This document shows positions 50,751 through 61,719 of a stretch of DNA of 64,000 nt, in pieces (the first letter of the stretch is position 1; each line of letters starts with the position of its first letter). A program made the position numbers and the translations under genes. The DNA comes from Diplonema papillatum. Its lineage: Eukaryota; Euglenozoa; Diplonemea; Diplonemida; Diplonemidae. Below the pieces are notes generated by a model that saw only the letters and a program-made list of their open reading frames with translations, made no database searches and was not told the origin of the DNA. The DNA is taken from assembly GCA_030068145.1 (NCBI GenBank), contig JAPJBO010000731.1, positions 52,514 through 116,513 of the forward strand, in the 5' to 3' direction.

Positions 50751-51010
50751 CCTTGTGCTTACTTTGAAGGAGGCTGAAGGGGGAGAAACATACAAAGTGC
50801 GTCTTTTTTGTTGAACGCTTACGCCCGCCACTGAACCCAGATCACACTGTGTTTTGTGTGGGCTACAGCCCATTTACCTCCTTCGATGTTGGAATATTGT
50901 TGCGATAGTGGGGAGTCATCGGCATGCCGATGAATACCATGCTGTACCTCCTTCGATATTTCGCAATTGGCAGCCTCCTCAAGTATTTCCTACAAAGCAG
51001 GTGCTTATAC
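50751..51010 (-). mobile_element. Foldback MITE 'CACCTGC' family, copy 8 (minus)
   Basis: Inverse orientation: CCTTGTGCTTACTTTGAAGG ... AAGTATTTCCTACAAAGCAG + GTGCTTATAC, with the CATCGGCATGCCGATG insertion of copy 7. Confidence 0.75.
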
Positions 51011-51566
51011 AAAAGAAGCAGGAGTTTGCTCCGCCGCTCTACGATAGACGAAAACACCCTCAAGCGTGGGTCTTCCGGCACTGAGGTCTGAGGTGTGTGG
51101 CATGTTGTGCCGTAGAGACTGGTCACTCCGCTACGCCAGGTACCTGCGTACCTGCATGTTTGTCTCTCTCTCTCTGTTTGTTGCTGCAACAGCAGTCCCG
51201 GGCACATCTCGTACTACGTGATCCCGAGACCTGTTGGGAGGTGTATGGAAACACTGTGTATGATGTCGGGAAACGAAGAAAATGAAAAGAACTCGGGGCT
51301 GACGTTTCATCGTCGGAAGCACGAAAAAAAAAGGGCGAAAAAGAAAAAGAAAACAACAACAGAGTGCCCTCCACCCCCCCTCCGTCTGTCGCTGCTGTTC
51401 CGCTTCAGTCTAGAGACGAAGATTTTTCCACGCCGACCTGGGAGGGGGGAGGGGCTTATTTTTCTCTTCTTTTTTTTCTTTGGTTTTTCGCTCGTTTTTC
51501 TTTAGTTGTTTTCTTTTTCGGTTGCTCCCTTTCCGCTCCTGATCAGCGTGTTGTGTCGTCTGCAGG
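51011..51566. other. Non-coding stretch ending in a pyrimidine-rich tract
   Basis: 51460-51566 is strongly T/C-rich and ends GTCGTCTGCAG, a good polypyrimidine tract and acceptor for the frame that follows. Confidence 0.4.
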
Positions 51567-51709
51567 CGCGGGATAGGTGGGATCGGCAAGAACTGGCAAG
51601 AGGAACAAGAACCGTCCGCGCCAACCGACGCAAACGCGAAGAAACGAGCGAAGGGTCATCCAACGATGGCTCCGGCCGGGAGGCCACAATGACACCCACT
51701 CACTCGTAG
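51567..51709 (+). CDS. Possible terminal exon, Arg/Glu-rich
   Basis: After the acceptor-like CTGCAG, the frame ARDRWDRQELARGTRTVRAN... continues for about 47 codons to TAG. Composition is hydrophilic and charged. No upstream partner exon was found, so it stays a candidate. Confidence 0.3.
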
Positions 51710-52048
51710 GCCGCCTCCGCGGCGACGTAACAGACGCGTTCCATCTGCTGTGACGTAGACACGGAGTGTGCATAGTGCGTTGCTCAGGGTAGTCGAAGGC
51801 CTGACAATCACATTAATGCAACAAATTTACAACAACGGTCCAGCCACAGCAATGCGAGCAAGAGCAGCACCAACAGAGTACACGGAAAGAGCCGGCGTCA
51901 TGCGGTACCGAGAAGCCGTACCTTGAAACTAGAGTTTTTGTTGACCGCGCTACCCTGAGCCCAAATCCTGGACGTGGTTTCCAGGTGGCTAATTGGCAAA
52001 TGGTCATGATCAGGGCGGTTCAGTTTCCTCACACATTGCATGTGGCTA
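51710..52048. other. Non-coding stretch
   Basis: 51930-52035 is the inverse of 43735-43850 (CTAGAGTTTTTGTTGACCGC), another dispersed repeat. No gene is supported. Confidence 0.5.
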
Positions 52049-54190
52049 GAGACAGACAGTCACCCACTACGGCACCATCCTGAGGAGGGTCTGCCGTCTG
52101 TACGGTATGTGGAGAAAGGCCGACGCAACAACAACAAAACTACGCACCGATACTCTCACCTCGTGTAACCAGCACCGTTAAGTCGAACGTCCACGAGCGT
52201 GTGCCCCTGGCCAAGCTGGAGATGGACACACGTCAGCACCAGGGAAAGCGCTTCGCCCATCCCCGCTGACACCCCGATCCCACTCGCCCACTGCAACTAC
52301 CGCGTTCGCCAGTAGTAGGCATGGAATACCGGGTTCTCTTCACCCAAACTGCGCCCTCCAAGTTCTTTGAGGAACTCGAAGCAGAGCAGAATTAATAAGC
52401 AGCACCGAAAGTACACGAAAAGACGTCAACTCTACAAGAGACGGTCATGCGGTACCTAGAAGACAGACAGTCACCGGCTACGACACCATGCTGAGGAGGG
52501 TCTGCCGTCTGTACGGTATGTGGAGAAAGGCCGACGCAACAACAACAAAACTACGCACCGATACTCTCACCTCGTGTAACCAGCACCGTTAAGTCGAACG
52601 TCCACGAGCGTGTGCCCCTGGCCAAGCTGGAGATAGACACACGTCAGCACCAGGGAAAGCGCTTCGCCCATCCCCGCTGACACCCCGATCCCACTCGCCT
52701 ACTGCAACTACCGCGTTCGCCAGTAGTAGGCATGGAATACCGGGTTCTCTTCACCCAAACTGCGCCCTCCAAGTTCTTTGAGGAACTCGAAGCAGAGCAG
52801 AATTAATAAGCAGCACCGAAAGTACACGAAAAGACGTCAACTCTAAAAGAGACGGTCATGCGGTACCTAGAAGACAGACAGTCACCGGCTACGACACCAT
52901 GCTGAGGAATCCATGTGGTTCGTGTACTCAAAAAACTCAATGCTGAGGAGGGCCTGCCGTAAGTAAGGTAGGGTATGTGGATAATGGCCGACGCCACAAC
53001 AACAAAGGTACACACCGATACTCTCACCTCGTGTAACCAGCACCGTTAAGTCGAACGTCCACGAGCGTGTGCCCCTGGCCAAGCTGGAGATGGACACACG
53101 TCAGCACCAGGGAAAGCGCTTCGCCCATCCCCGCTGACACCCCGATCCCACTCGCCCACTGCAACTACCGCGTTCGCCAGTAGTAGGCATGGGATGCCGG
53201 GTCCTCTTCACCCAAACTGCGCCCTCCAAGTTCTTTGAGGAACTCGAGGCAGAGCAGAATTAATAAGCAGCACCGAAAGTACACGAAAAGACGTCAACTC
53301 TACAAGAGACGGTCATGCGGTACCTAGAAGACAGACAGTCACCGGCTACGACACCATGCTGAGGAGGGTCTGCCGTCTGTACGGTATGTGGAGAAAGGCC
53401 GACGCAACAACAACAAAACTACGCACCGATACTCTCACCTCGTGTAACCAGCACCGTTAAGTCGAACGTCCACGAGCGTGTGCCCCTGGCCAAGCTGGAG
53501 ATGGACACACGTCAGCACCAGGGAAAGCGCTTCGCCCATCCCCGCTGACACCCCGATCCTACTCGCCCACTGCAACTACCGCGTTCGCCAGTAGTAGGCA
53601 TGGAATACCGGGTTCTCTTCACCCAAACTGCGCCCTCCAAGTTCTTTGAGGAACTCGAAGCAGAGCAGAATTAATAAGCAGCACCGAAAGTACACGAAAA
53701 GACGTCAACTCTAAAAGAGACGGTCATGCGGTACCTAGAAGACAGACAGTCACCGGCTACGACACCGTGCTGAGGAATCCATGTGGTTCATGTACTCAAA
53801 AGAACTCAATGCTGAGGAGGGCCTGCCGTAAGTAAGGTAGGGTATGTGGATAGTGGCCGACGCCACAACAACAAAGGTACACACCGACTCTCACCTCATG
53901 TATCCACGTCCCTCAAGTCGCCAGTAGTTTCCACGGGCGCGTGCCCACGGGCAAGCTGGATACACGTCAGCACCAGGGAGAGCGTTTCGCTCATCCCCGC
54001 TGCACACCCCAATCCCACTCGCCCACTGCAACTACCGCGTTCGCCACAGTGGCATGGGGTGCCGGTATCTCGTCACCCAAACACGCTCTTCAAGTTCTTT
54101 GAGAACCTCGAAGCACAGACCTCGAAGCACAGACGAATTAATAAGCACCGAAGAACACGAAAAAGAGACGGTCATACTCTCTCAGAAGGA
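52049..54190 (+). repeat. 411/457-bp satellite, five units
   Basis: Units start AGACAGACAGTCACC at about 52049, 52461, 52872, 53329 and 53741. Units 3 and 5 carry a 46-bp insertion (ATCCATGTGGTTC...CAATGCTGAGG); units 1, 2 and 4 do not. Unit 5 is more diverged. Each unit has a short frame VHERVPLAKLEMDTRQHQGK...HPR then TGA, preceded by GTGTAACCAG, which may be a former exon. Confidence 0.95.
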
Positions 54191-55267
54191 AGCAACCTTT
54201 CGACGTGTGCGTGCTTAACGCTCTGATGATCCACAACCAGTGAGCGAGACAGACAAGTACATACAATATCCACATCTTAATCTTTTTGGCCTTCGCAATT
54301 CCTTGCAGGGCAACGCAAATTGTTTTACGTAAGCGCCAGCTTTTAGGATGTGCTCGACACTAGCTGCCAGACAAAGAACCGAAGGGATCCCAAGTGCTGT
54401 AACTACCGAACCACGTGTTGAACGGACGTGAGGTCATGCGGGTCTACCCCAACACGACAAATCACACCATCACAACAGGTCGAAGTCCTGAGTGGGAAAA
54501 CAACACACGGTGGTGTAAGCGAAGAACCAAAAGGAAAACACAAACCACAAAACACGAAAGAAAACACCAGGTGCCGCCCGAAAGGTTGTGCCTTTCAATC
54601 ATTCACACACCGAACAACCAAAATTAAGACAGGCGCTTCGTTGTTGTTTTGTGCGTGCCGGTTGATCGGCTTTCCCACTTGTATCTACCCTGTCATTTTT
54701 CAGGTTGGGAATCCTGATCAACCACCAAAACAAGCCCTGCGCCTTTCGAGCCTTCGCAATAAATTGAAGGGCGAGACTGCGATTGAAAGAACAGCTTGGG
54801 CGCCGGTACGTTGCATATGTCATGTTGAGGGTACGGCACGCCAGCAGTCGAGAAGAGAAAAAAAAGCAAAGAAGGTTTGCCGACCGAAGAAATAATCAAC
54901 CCGGCCCCCCTTACACAAACGCACTCCCATACAAGAACCTGCCGCTTGCAGGATCTGCCTGCCGAAAGTGACTTGGAGACTCTTCGAACCGAGTTGCGAG
55001 CGAAGTCTTCGTCTGTGAAAACTGCACTCCCGCCACCGGAAGGATCGCGAACCTCGTTTGTTGTTCTGATAAAGAACTGCCCGTCCTTCGCTCCTTTACG
55101 GACGTCGAGTGTGATTTGTACGGATACTTTCTTGTTGCGGTGGCAACCGCAAGTCCGTCCTCTGTGATTGTGGTGTTGACAACTACTGCCCCTGCTGCCG
55201 CAACCGTAGTTGGTGTTGGCAAGCTGCTGCCACAGCCGTTCTTCTGACCACCACTGGCCGCAACGGT
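54191..55267. repeat. Dispersed repeats, no gene
   Basis: 54432-54780 is a copy of the 11441-11725 repeat, including the pairing arms GGTTGATC / GATCAACC. 54325-54430 is the inverse of 41700-41815. Beyond 54900 nothing is recognised. Confidence 0.6.
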
Positions 55268-55466
55268 AGCTGGGTGTCGCACACAGCGACCGCTGCAACT
55301 GTAGCTGGGTGTCGAACACAGCAAATACTGCCGCGAACTATAGTTGGTGTGGACACCTACTACCACTGCATCTAGCTAGGTGTCGCACACAGCGACCGCT
55401 GCAACTGTAGCTGGGTGTCGAACACAGCAAATACTGCCGCGAACTATAGTTGGCGTGGATAACTCC
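55268..55466 (+). repeat. Tandem 'CAACTGTAGCTGGGTGTCG' repeats
   Basis: TAGCTGGGTGTCGCACACAG + CGACCGCTGCAAC ... AACTATAGTTGG occurs twice, 106 bp apart. Related (N)CTGTAGTTGG units are found at 63360-63560. Confidence 0.9.
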
Positions 55467-55639
55467 TACCGCTGCACCTATTGACAAGACCGCCGCCGCA
55501 AACTGGTAGTTGGTCTCGACAACTACTACCCGCCTGCAACTGCAGCTCTGGAGCCGCAACACAACCCCTGCTGCCTGTATTGGCACACGCCGCGCGCCGC
55601 TGCTGTAGCAGCACCCCGGTCGCGCGTGGGGCCGGAGCT

Positions 55640-56002
55640 ATGGAGTTCAGCGGCGAAGCGTGGGCGCGCCTGGAAGCAGACGCGACGTGCGCGATCTGCC
55701 TCGACTTGTTCCAAGACCCGGTCATCTTCTCCTGCTCGCACTCCTTCTGCCTGAAGTGCGCGAAGGGGCTCGACGGCATGGACAAGCCGCCTCCGTGGTA
55801 CGCCGCCGCCGCCTTCGCGCTGCCCTGCTGCGGGGGCTGGTGCTCGGGGCCCGCGGACGACGCGGCCAAAGGCACCGTGTGCCCTCTCTGCCAGGCCCCC
55901 GTCCTCTTCCGCATGTCGAACCTCGCCCTGCGCAACGTGATCGACAGCCTGCGGCAGCAACTTTTCCCGGCTGGTCCGGAGGCTCCGTCGAACGTCATCG
56001 AG
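55640..56002 (+). CDS. RING-finger protein, first exon
   Basis: ATG 55640; 121 codons to the donor ATCGAG|GTATGT, phase 0. A C3HC4 RING fits Cys17, Cys20, Cys32, His34, Cys37, Cys40, Cys81 and Cys84 (CAICLDLF, SCSHSFC, CPLC), with an unusually long spacer of 40 residues before the last pair. RING domains bind two zinc ions and recruit E2 ubiquitin-conjugating enzymes, so this is probably part of a ubiquitin ligase. CSHSFCLKC and the following helix (LRNVIDSLRQQL) resemble TRIM/RNF-type N-termini. No second exon was found; a DNA transposon occupies the downstream intron region. Confidence 0.75.
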
Positions 56003-56384
56003 GTATGTGCCCGCGTGTCGTCGTTTTTACTGGGAGGACGGCCAGTGGGTTTCCGCTCAGCCAACAAAACGAAATTGGTTGGCTACGAATTTTTTCACGG
56101 TTCACGAAAAGAGGCCAAGAAGTTTTCTCTCGACCGATCTTTTTGCGTAGTCGGCAGGTTGTGGCTTCCGGCTTGGTGTAGAACTGGGTTTGGGTTTGTG
56201 AGCTTGCTGTAGAACTGTGTGTAGATGGAATTCCCGTGGCGAAAAAACGTTAATAGGCGAAGTAATATTTTTTAGCCACAGGAAAACCACTGGGGAGGAG
56301 GGCGGTTCGTAGAAGGACACGATTTGATGATGCATTGAGTCACAGATCGCACTGCACAAGCGGCGTCCAGCGAAGAAACGTTAA
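56003..56384 (+). other. Start of intron after the RING exon
   Basis: Begins GTATGTGCCC. 56325-56380 (GTCACAGATCGCACTGCACA) recurs at 62975-63025. Ends at the TTAA target. Confidence 0.6.
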
Positions 56385-56862
56385 CCCCTTACGGACGGGA
56401 GACATATATAATATGAGACGATGCCAAAACCCCCCCCCCCCCCCCTTTGCACTAATAAAATATTTTTTGACGTCACTCCATACTGGCCCCGAACCCCCAT
56501 CTGTGTGGCCCAAAACGGGTCCCAAACGGTTTTTGACGGGCTGAGTCGAGGTAAAGGGGTCTCTGAAGGCCCACGAATGGGCCCAGGTGGGCCCAGGTGG
56601 GCCCCGGAGCGGGCTCTCAGTGCGAGGGGGTGTGCCCCCAAAATGGGGTCATTTTCAAAGCCTCGCCACTACTCAAGCTAGTCAAACACCTTCTGGCCTC
56701 CAGCGGGAAACCCAGACTACACAACGACAAGATCGGCTGTGTTCCGCTGTAGATAGCCACCAGCGGGTCCTCTTGAAGCCGAAGAGTGTTCTCAGGGGTC
56801 ACAGATAGCCCTACTTGGCCACCCCGCCTGCAGCGCCTGCAGTGGGCAGGCACACATTGTAA
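56385..56862 (+). repeat. Left terminal inverted repeat
   Basis: CCCCTTACGGACGG ... GCCTGCAGTGGGCAGGCACA. Contains C14 and GGGCCCAGGTGGGCCC repeats. Confidence 0.85.
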
Positions 56863-56957
56863 ATAGAGTGGGTGCAGCAGGTGCACCCTGCCTTTACCAG
56901 CAGTACTAATTAAGAATACAGGTTGACCCAGGAAAACGGAAACTAAGAGAGGGGAAA

Positions 56958-58835
56958 ATGCCAAAGATCACGGGTCTGGAGTTCGTGGAGTCATCGGTGC
57001 GAGCAATGCAGAAGTTATCGCCGTTTCATGAGGAAACAAGACGTGGTCAGTCCATGCAGAGACGACTCGTAGCCAGCAGGACCTTTTGTGAAAAGGTCTC
57101 TGGTGACGACCTGATCGGTTTCTTTCTCGCCCTAATGACAGAGGAGGAGAAGGTTGACATCTGGAAGCGCCTTTCTGGTAGGCTTTCAGAAGCCTTCAAC
57201 AGCCTTGACGACGAGGCGAGCCGGCGACGCATCGTGAGCGGTTTGGACTGGGCACGTGCCCGGTACAGGGCTGTTGGAATGGTCGTGGGTGACAATCTCT
57301 GGAAGAACCGGGGAAAGGCTGCCGAGATTGGCGTTGGCGGGAGGCCCACAGTTGTCACACCAGAGATGCGTGAAAAGGTATCTCAGGAGCATGACCAATT
57401 CTCCACGCCAACATCAAGGGTACTGAAGAGGCTTTCAAAAGAAGAAGAAGAAGAGCCTGTCACGGCACACAACCTCTTGGTACCGTACCGTCTTGTGTAC
57501 GACGAGAGCGACCTGCAGGATGAGGTGTCGTACACTACGTACCGGCGCATGCGGAATCCGAAGTTTCAGCATCTGTCCCGACGAACTGACGTGTGTGACA
57601 TCTGCGATGCGGGGGAGACCGTCAAATCTCAGATGCGGCGATACATTGACGCGAACCGCCAGCACCTGACCTCAGCGCATTGGTACAACGCCAACAACCC
57701 GATGTTCCTCACCGCTTGCCTGTATGAGAAGATGATCCCGGAACGGGTAAGAAAGTGCATGAGCGGCTTCTTGCACCAGCTCATGGAGGTCCAACACCAC
57801 ACGACCAGTGCAGAACGACAACGGAGCGCCTACAGAGCGCACTACACATCACCACCCGCCGGGACTGTGGTAGTCACTGTCGACTTCAAGCAGAAGGGAA
57901 GGCTGCCCATGTTGAAGCAGGAGCCCGGAAAGCTCTTTTACAGCCAGGGTGCCTTCTCACTGCTCGGTTTCGGCCTACACTGGACCGAAGATGTAGTTGT
58001 CAGGCGGCACCATGTGGATGTGCTTCTTCGCACGCATAATCAGGACTCCATGGTATTCGTGCGTGCTTACGAATTGGTCAAGAACCGCCTCCCGCAGGAC
58101 CGCAAGGTCATCTTTTGGATGGACTCTGGTCGGCACTTCCGATCGGTGCTTTCTGTTAGTCGTCTCCTGCTAGATCCTGACACACAGTCCATCAACTTTT
58201 TTGTTGGAGGGCACGGAAAGAATGACCGGGACCAGCACTTCGGAGCCATCAGCAGGAAACTGGAGATGGTGTCCAAGTCCACAGACATTCTGAACCTCGG
58301 GCAAGTTAAAAAAGCCATCGAACAGATCCGAAACACAACGGCGCCCAAGCTTTGCCTTCGCAGCCAGGTTGCTGAATTTGAGGTGCTCGACATACCGAAC
58401 CTCATGATGATTTCTTCTTTCGAGCGAGACCCCCTGACAGGTGCCTTATCGGTACACGAGCACTCTGGCGACAATGGCTTTCTGCTCAAAAAGCGAGTCC
58501 ACGTCATAAAGTTCAAGTTTGTTGCCAAGGTTTCGGACAAACTGCCACTGGGCGAGTCAGATACTGACTGCTCAAGGTGTTCAGACGACATTGGCTCAAG
58601 TGCTTCCAGTGATGAACAGGAGACCGTGGCCGAGAAGATGCAGAAAAAGAGGACAAAGAAGAAAGAGATGTTTGCCAAGATGGCAGACCAGGAAATAAAA
58701 AACAGGGCCCGGGGAAAACATCCACCCAAGGAGAAGCCATCAGCAAAAGCCCAGGCCAAACCGCGTCCAAAGACATCCAAGTCCAGTGAACGGAGTTCAG
58801 ATGCAGCCCCTCCAAGCAAGCGTCAGAAAAAGTGA
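56958..58835 (+). CDS. Transposase of the TTAA-flanked element
   Basis: 625 uninterrupted codons from ATG 56958. N-terminal helical region, then VGGRPTVVTPEMREKVSQ (about 135), a Cys pair DVCDICD (about 215), and a core that looks like an RNase H-fold: VVVTVDFKQKG (about 310), KVIFWMDSGRHFRS (about 385), FVGGHGKNDRDQHFGA (about 420). Asp in VDF and MDSG are the likely first two catalytic acids; the third is not assigned. The C-terminus is Ser- and Lys-rich with nuclear-localisation-like KKRTKKK and PSKRQKK. I do not see the piggyBac signature motifs. Confidence 0.8.
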   Translation: MPKITGLEFVESSVRAMQKLSPFHEETRRGQSMQRRLVASRTFCEKVSGDDLIGFFLALMTEEEKVDIWKRLSGRLSEAFNSLDDEASRRRIVSGLDWARARYRAVGMVVGDNLWKNRGKAAEIGVGGRPTVVTPEMREKVSQEHDQFSTPTSRVLKRLSKEEEEEPVTAHNLLVPYRLVYDESDLQDEVSYTTYRRMRNPKFQHLSRRTDVCDICDAGETVKSQMRRYIDANRQHLTSAHWYNANNPMFLTACLYEKMIPERVRKCMSGFLHQLMEVQHHTTSAERQRSAYRAHYTSPPAGTVVVTVDFKQKGRLPMLKQEPGKLFYSQGAFSLLGFGLHWTEDVVVRRHHVDVLLRTHNQDSMVFVRAYELVKNRLPQDRKVIFWMDSGRHFRSVLSVSRLLLDPDTQSINFFVGGHGKNDRDQHFGAISRKLEMVSKSTDILNLGQVKKAIEQIRNTTAPKLCLRSQVAEFEVLDIPNLMMISSFERDPLTGALSVHEHSGDNGFLLKKRVHVIKFKFVAKVSDKLPLGESDTDCSRCSDDIGSSASSDEQETVAEKMQKKRTKKKEMFAKMADQEIKNRARGKHPPKEKPSAKAQAKPRPKTSKSSERSSDAAPPSKRQKK

Positions 58836-58961
58836 AGTCGCCATCTCCACCTCTTGGTTCTTTTGCATTTTTCCACCTTATATTCTGCGTTTTCCTGGTA
58901 AGCACTGTGTTCTCAAAAGCGGGTGAAGCCGGATTCTAGGCAGGGCGCACTTGCACACCGC

Positions 58962-59539
58962 ACATTCTAAGCGTGTGCCTGCCCACTGCTGGCGCTGCGC
59001 ACATGGGGCTAACTGTGACCCCCGAGAGCATTCTTCGGCTTCAAGAGGACCCGCTGGTGGCTATCTACGGCGGAACACAGCCGATCTTGTCGTTTTGAAG
59101 TCTGGGTTTCCCGCTGGAGGCCAGAAAGTGTTTGACTAGCTTGAGTAGTGGCGAGGCCCGAAAATGACCCCATTTTGGGGACTCTCCCCCTCGCGCTCCA
59201 AGGGCCTACCTGGGCCTACCTGGGCCCACCTGGGCCTATTCGTGGGCCTTCAGAGACCCCTTTACCTCGACTCAGCCCGCCAAAAACCGTTTGGGAACCG
59301 TTTTGGGCCACACAGGTGGGGGTTCGGGGCCAGTATGGGGTGACATCAAAAAAAGTTTTATTAGTGCAAAGGGGGGGGGGGGGGTTTTGGCATCGTACCA
59401 TATATATATATGTTGAAAAATCAAAAAAAGTTGCGGAGATCATCTCAACTATGAAGACACAAGGAAAGTAATCCATACTTACTTCTTTGGAAAGATATGT
59501 CACAAATCTTTCAAAATCACCCCCTCCGTCCGTAAGGGG
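58962..59539 (-). repeat. Right terminal inverted repeat
   Basis: Inverse of the left repeat, including GGGCCTACCTGGGCC repeats and a G14 tract, with a longer unique segment before the final CCGTCCGTAAGGGG. Confidence 0.85.
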
Positions 59540-59543
59540 TTAA

Positions 59544-61293
59544 TACTGATCCACCGTTGATACCAATTAGCTTCTTCCCTAGTAGTTCGGCGGTTCGTCT
59601 AACCTTGCGGCTTGCCCCCACACAATGCGTTGCGTGATGAAGACTAGGAACACTCAGGTCTCGCAATGAGAGTAGCAATAGCAGATCAGCAGCAACTGGT
59701 CAATGATAGTGATCAACACTCAATGAAAGGGGCTCTTGTTCTTCGCGTGCACATCAAAACTGCACCCCGAGAAGAGGGCTTGTCGGCTTGCATGTGAAAC
59801 AACAGCGAAGCTTTTCTGTCTGTTTCTGAAGAGTAGATACTCGAAGGCGGAACTACCTTCGCTTCCGACGTTCCATACGAAAAGCGCGATTCCCAACCCA
59901 ACAATAACAGGCATGGGCAGATTAGCTGGAAAGAAGGTATCCGAGTCGACGCACCGAGCCCTTCGATTCAGAATCTGATCTACGGCGGCACACCAACCAA
60001 GGTTGTCAGAAGCCTCGCCTATTCTAACCTACCACGGCTTTCCAATCAACGTTGCCAGGAACATTGGAAGAGTAATTGTCCAAGTCGACGCATGATAATC
60101 TGTTCTGGCGGTACCAACCAATCTTGTCAGCATAACAGGAAATTCTTCGAGTCGGCGAACGAAGCCCTTGCATACTCTAACCGACGACGGCTTACCAACC
60201 TACGTCGACAGGAGAACTGCAAAGAATTGTCCAAGTCGACACTTTGTGTCGTTGTGTCGCACAAGTTTGCACACTTGCGAGCCTTCTCAGTCACACCAGG
60301 TCAAAGGAGAACGCAAGTCTGCGGCCGGGCGACCCGAAGTCCGACGTTGAGGTGTAGAGCTCCGGATCCATCCACACGTAGGACCATCAGGTCCTGTGAG
60401 GTCCCTTCTGATTGTAGGGAGTCACTTGCGGCCGTCGATTCCGCAAGTTCCGCGTTCCGGCGCTGCACGCGGGTGGCCCAGTATCCCAACGGCCGCTCGG
60501 GTGCCTCGTCTTCTCGCCGGTCCGCTGGTAGGCTCCCTTCCGCGGGCTTCGCCTTCCCTTCTTTGTCAAACGGTCCCCGGGATGGGCTGCCCGGCGGAAA
60601 CACCGAAGCTCTGCAGACCGTTGAGACAAAAGGGCTCCAGGAACGAGACGTTCTTTCAAAATTCGTTAACTCTAAAAAAAAAAGACACCAAACTGATCGT
60701 CCTTCGGGATCGACGGTAACACAAAACAAACGCAACCAATCGTCTTCTTGTTGTGAGTCAGTTGCAAACAAATGAGTACGACACTACGGCCTCCAGAGGG
60801 GTCACTTTTTTTCCGCGCTTTCGTCGTCGTGCAACCCCTGTCGGTTGCAACATCCTGTTGTTGGAAGTTACCGAGTTCATAGTCCGAAAAGGAATTGGCA
60901 AATAATCGAAGCGGGCCCGGAGTGTACGGTATCCTGTGCCACGGCACCCCTTCCTTTACAACGGCCCGCACCCATCGGATATCAAGCTTCCGCTTGATCA
61001 CCGGACAGTGCAAACGGCGCGTTCAAGTGAGCCGTGTGCCGCGGCTAGGTTGGTGTGCATCGGTCAGCGTATGCCGCAAGAGACAACTCGGCTTTTGTTG
61101 TGAAACAGTATTCGAAACGTGGCGACTTGTCGCCAGGCCTTCCAGATGCGACCGCGGCATGTCCGCTCTTTGCCGCGCACGTACTGGTGTGTGGCTACTG
61201 GGGGGGGGGGGGGGGGGGGCGAGACCCCGGGGGAAAATCTTAGTTTAATGTTTAGGCAGAGCACTGCCTCTCATGCATGGTTGGTAGATTGCC
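59544..61293. other. Non-coding stretch with weak open frames
   Basis: 59980-60250 has diverged repeats of GTCGACGCA...ACCAACC...TTGTCAG at about 110-bp spacing. On the minus strand 60690-60305 a frame (SPSRGPFDKEGKAKPAEGSL..., QRRNAELAESTAASDSLQSE) is protein-like but without clear splice sites. A G19 tract lies at 61201-61219. Confidence 0.4.
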
Positions 61294-61362
61294 CACCGAT
61301 TTAATGAGCCGTCTGCAGACCCACTGTTAATCCATTTACTCTGAGACTTGCATGGCTTAATG
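61294..61362 (-). rRNA. 18S rRNA-like fragment (5' region), minus strand
   Basis: Minus strand reads CATTAAGCCATGCAAGTCTC ... CTGCAGACGGCTCATTAAAT, the conserved small-subunit 5' region, with a shortened variable stretch between. It is followed by unrelated repeats. Confidence 0.8.
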
Positions 61363-61501
61363 TTGATGCTAGCATCAAGTCTTCTTCGAGGAAGATGTCG
61401 TCTAGGAAAGGGATGCAAAATAGAAAGTGGTAAAAAGGGCGAGGGGTTCGGGGGTGCGACTCAAGCCTTTTGACGTGGGGGCTCGTGTGGACTTTCTTAT
61501 T
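61363..61501 (-). repeat. Dispersed repeat shared with 28930 and 44490
   Basis: Minus strand: CTATTTTGCATCCCTTTCCT + AGACGACATCTTCCTCGAAG. Same order as in intron 1 of the GTPBP1-like gene. Confidence 0.8.
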
Positions 61502-61719
61502 GTATAAGCACCTGCTTTTCAGGAAATGCTTGAGGAGACTGCCAGTTGCGATAGATCAAAGGAGGTAAATGTGCTGTAGCCCACGAAAACACAGGTAAAA
61601 GCTGGGTTTAGTGGCGGGCGTAAGCGTTCAACAAAAAAAGACCCACTTTAAAGTTGCATTGTTTTCTCCCCCTCTAGTCTCCTTCGAAATGAGCACAAGG
61701 CAGTCCCTCGAGTATTTTT
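61502..61719 (+). mobile_element. Foldback MITE 'CACCTGC' family, copy 9
   Basis: TATAAGCACCTGCTTTTCAG ... CAGTCCCTCGAGTATTTT, full interior. Confidence 0.75.

Larger units (their letters stand above)
56385..59539 (+). mobile_element. TTAA-flanked DNA transposon with long terminal inverted repeats
   Basis: TTAA at 56381-56384 and 59540-59543. Ends CCCCTTACGGACGG and CCGTCCGTAAGGGG. Inverted repeats continue inward to about 56862 and 58962, with a C/G homopolymer in each and about 100 bp extra in the right copy near its end (59400-59520). One intact transposase frame inside. TTAA targets are used by piggyBac and Kolobok elements. Confidence 0.88.

Noticed and set aside
56958..58835. piggyBac transposase
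   Set aside because: The TTAA target and C-rich ends fit, but I cannot find the piggyBac catalytic-domain signatures, so only the TTAA class is stated.
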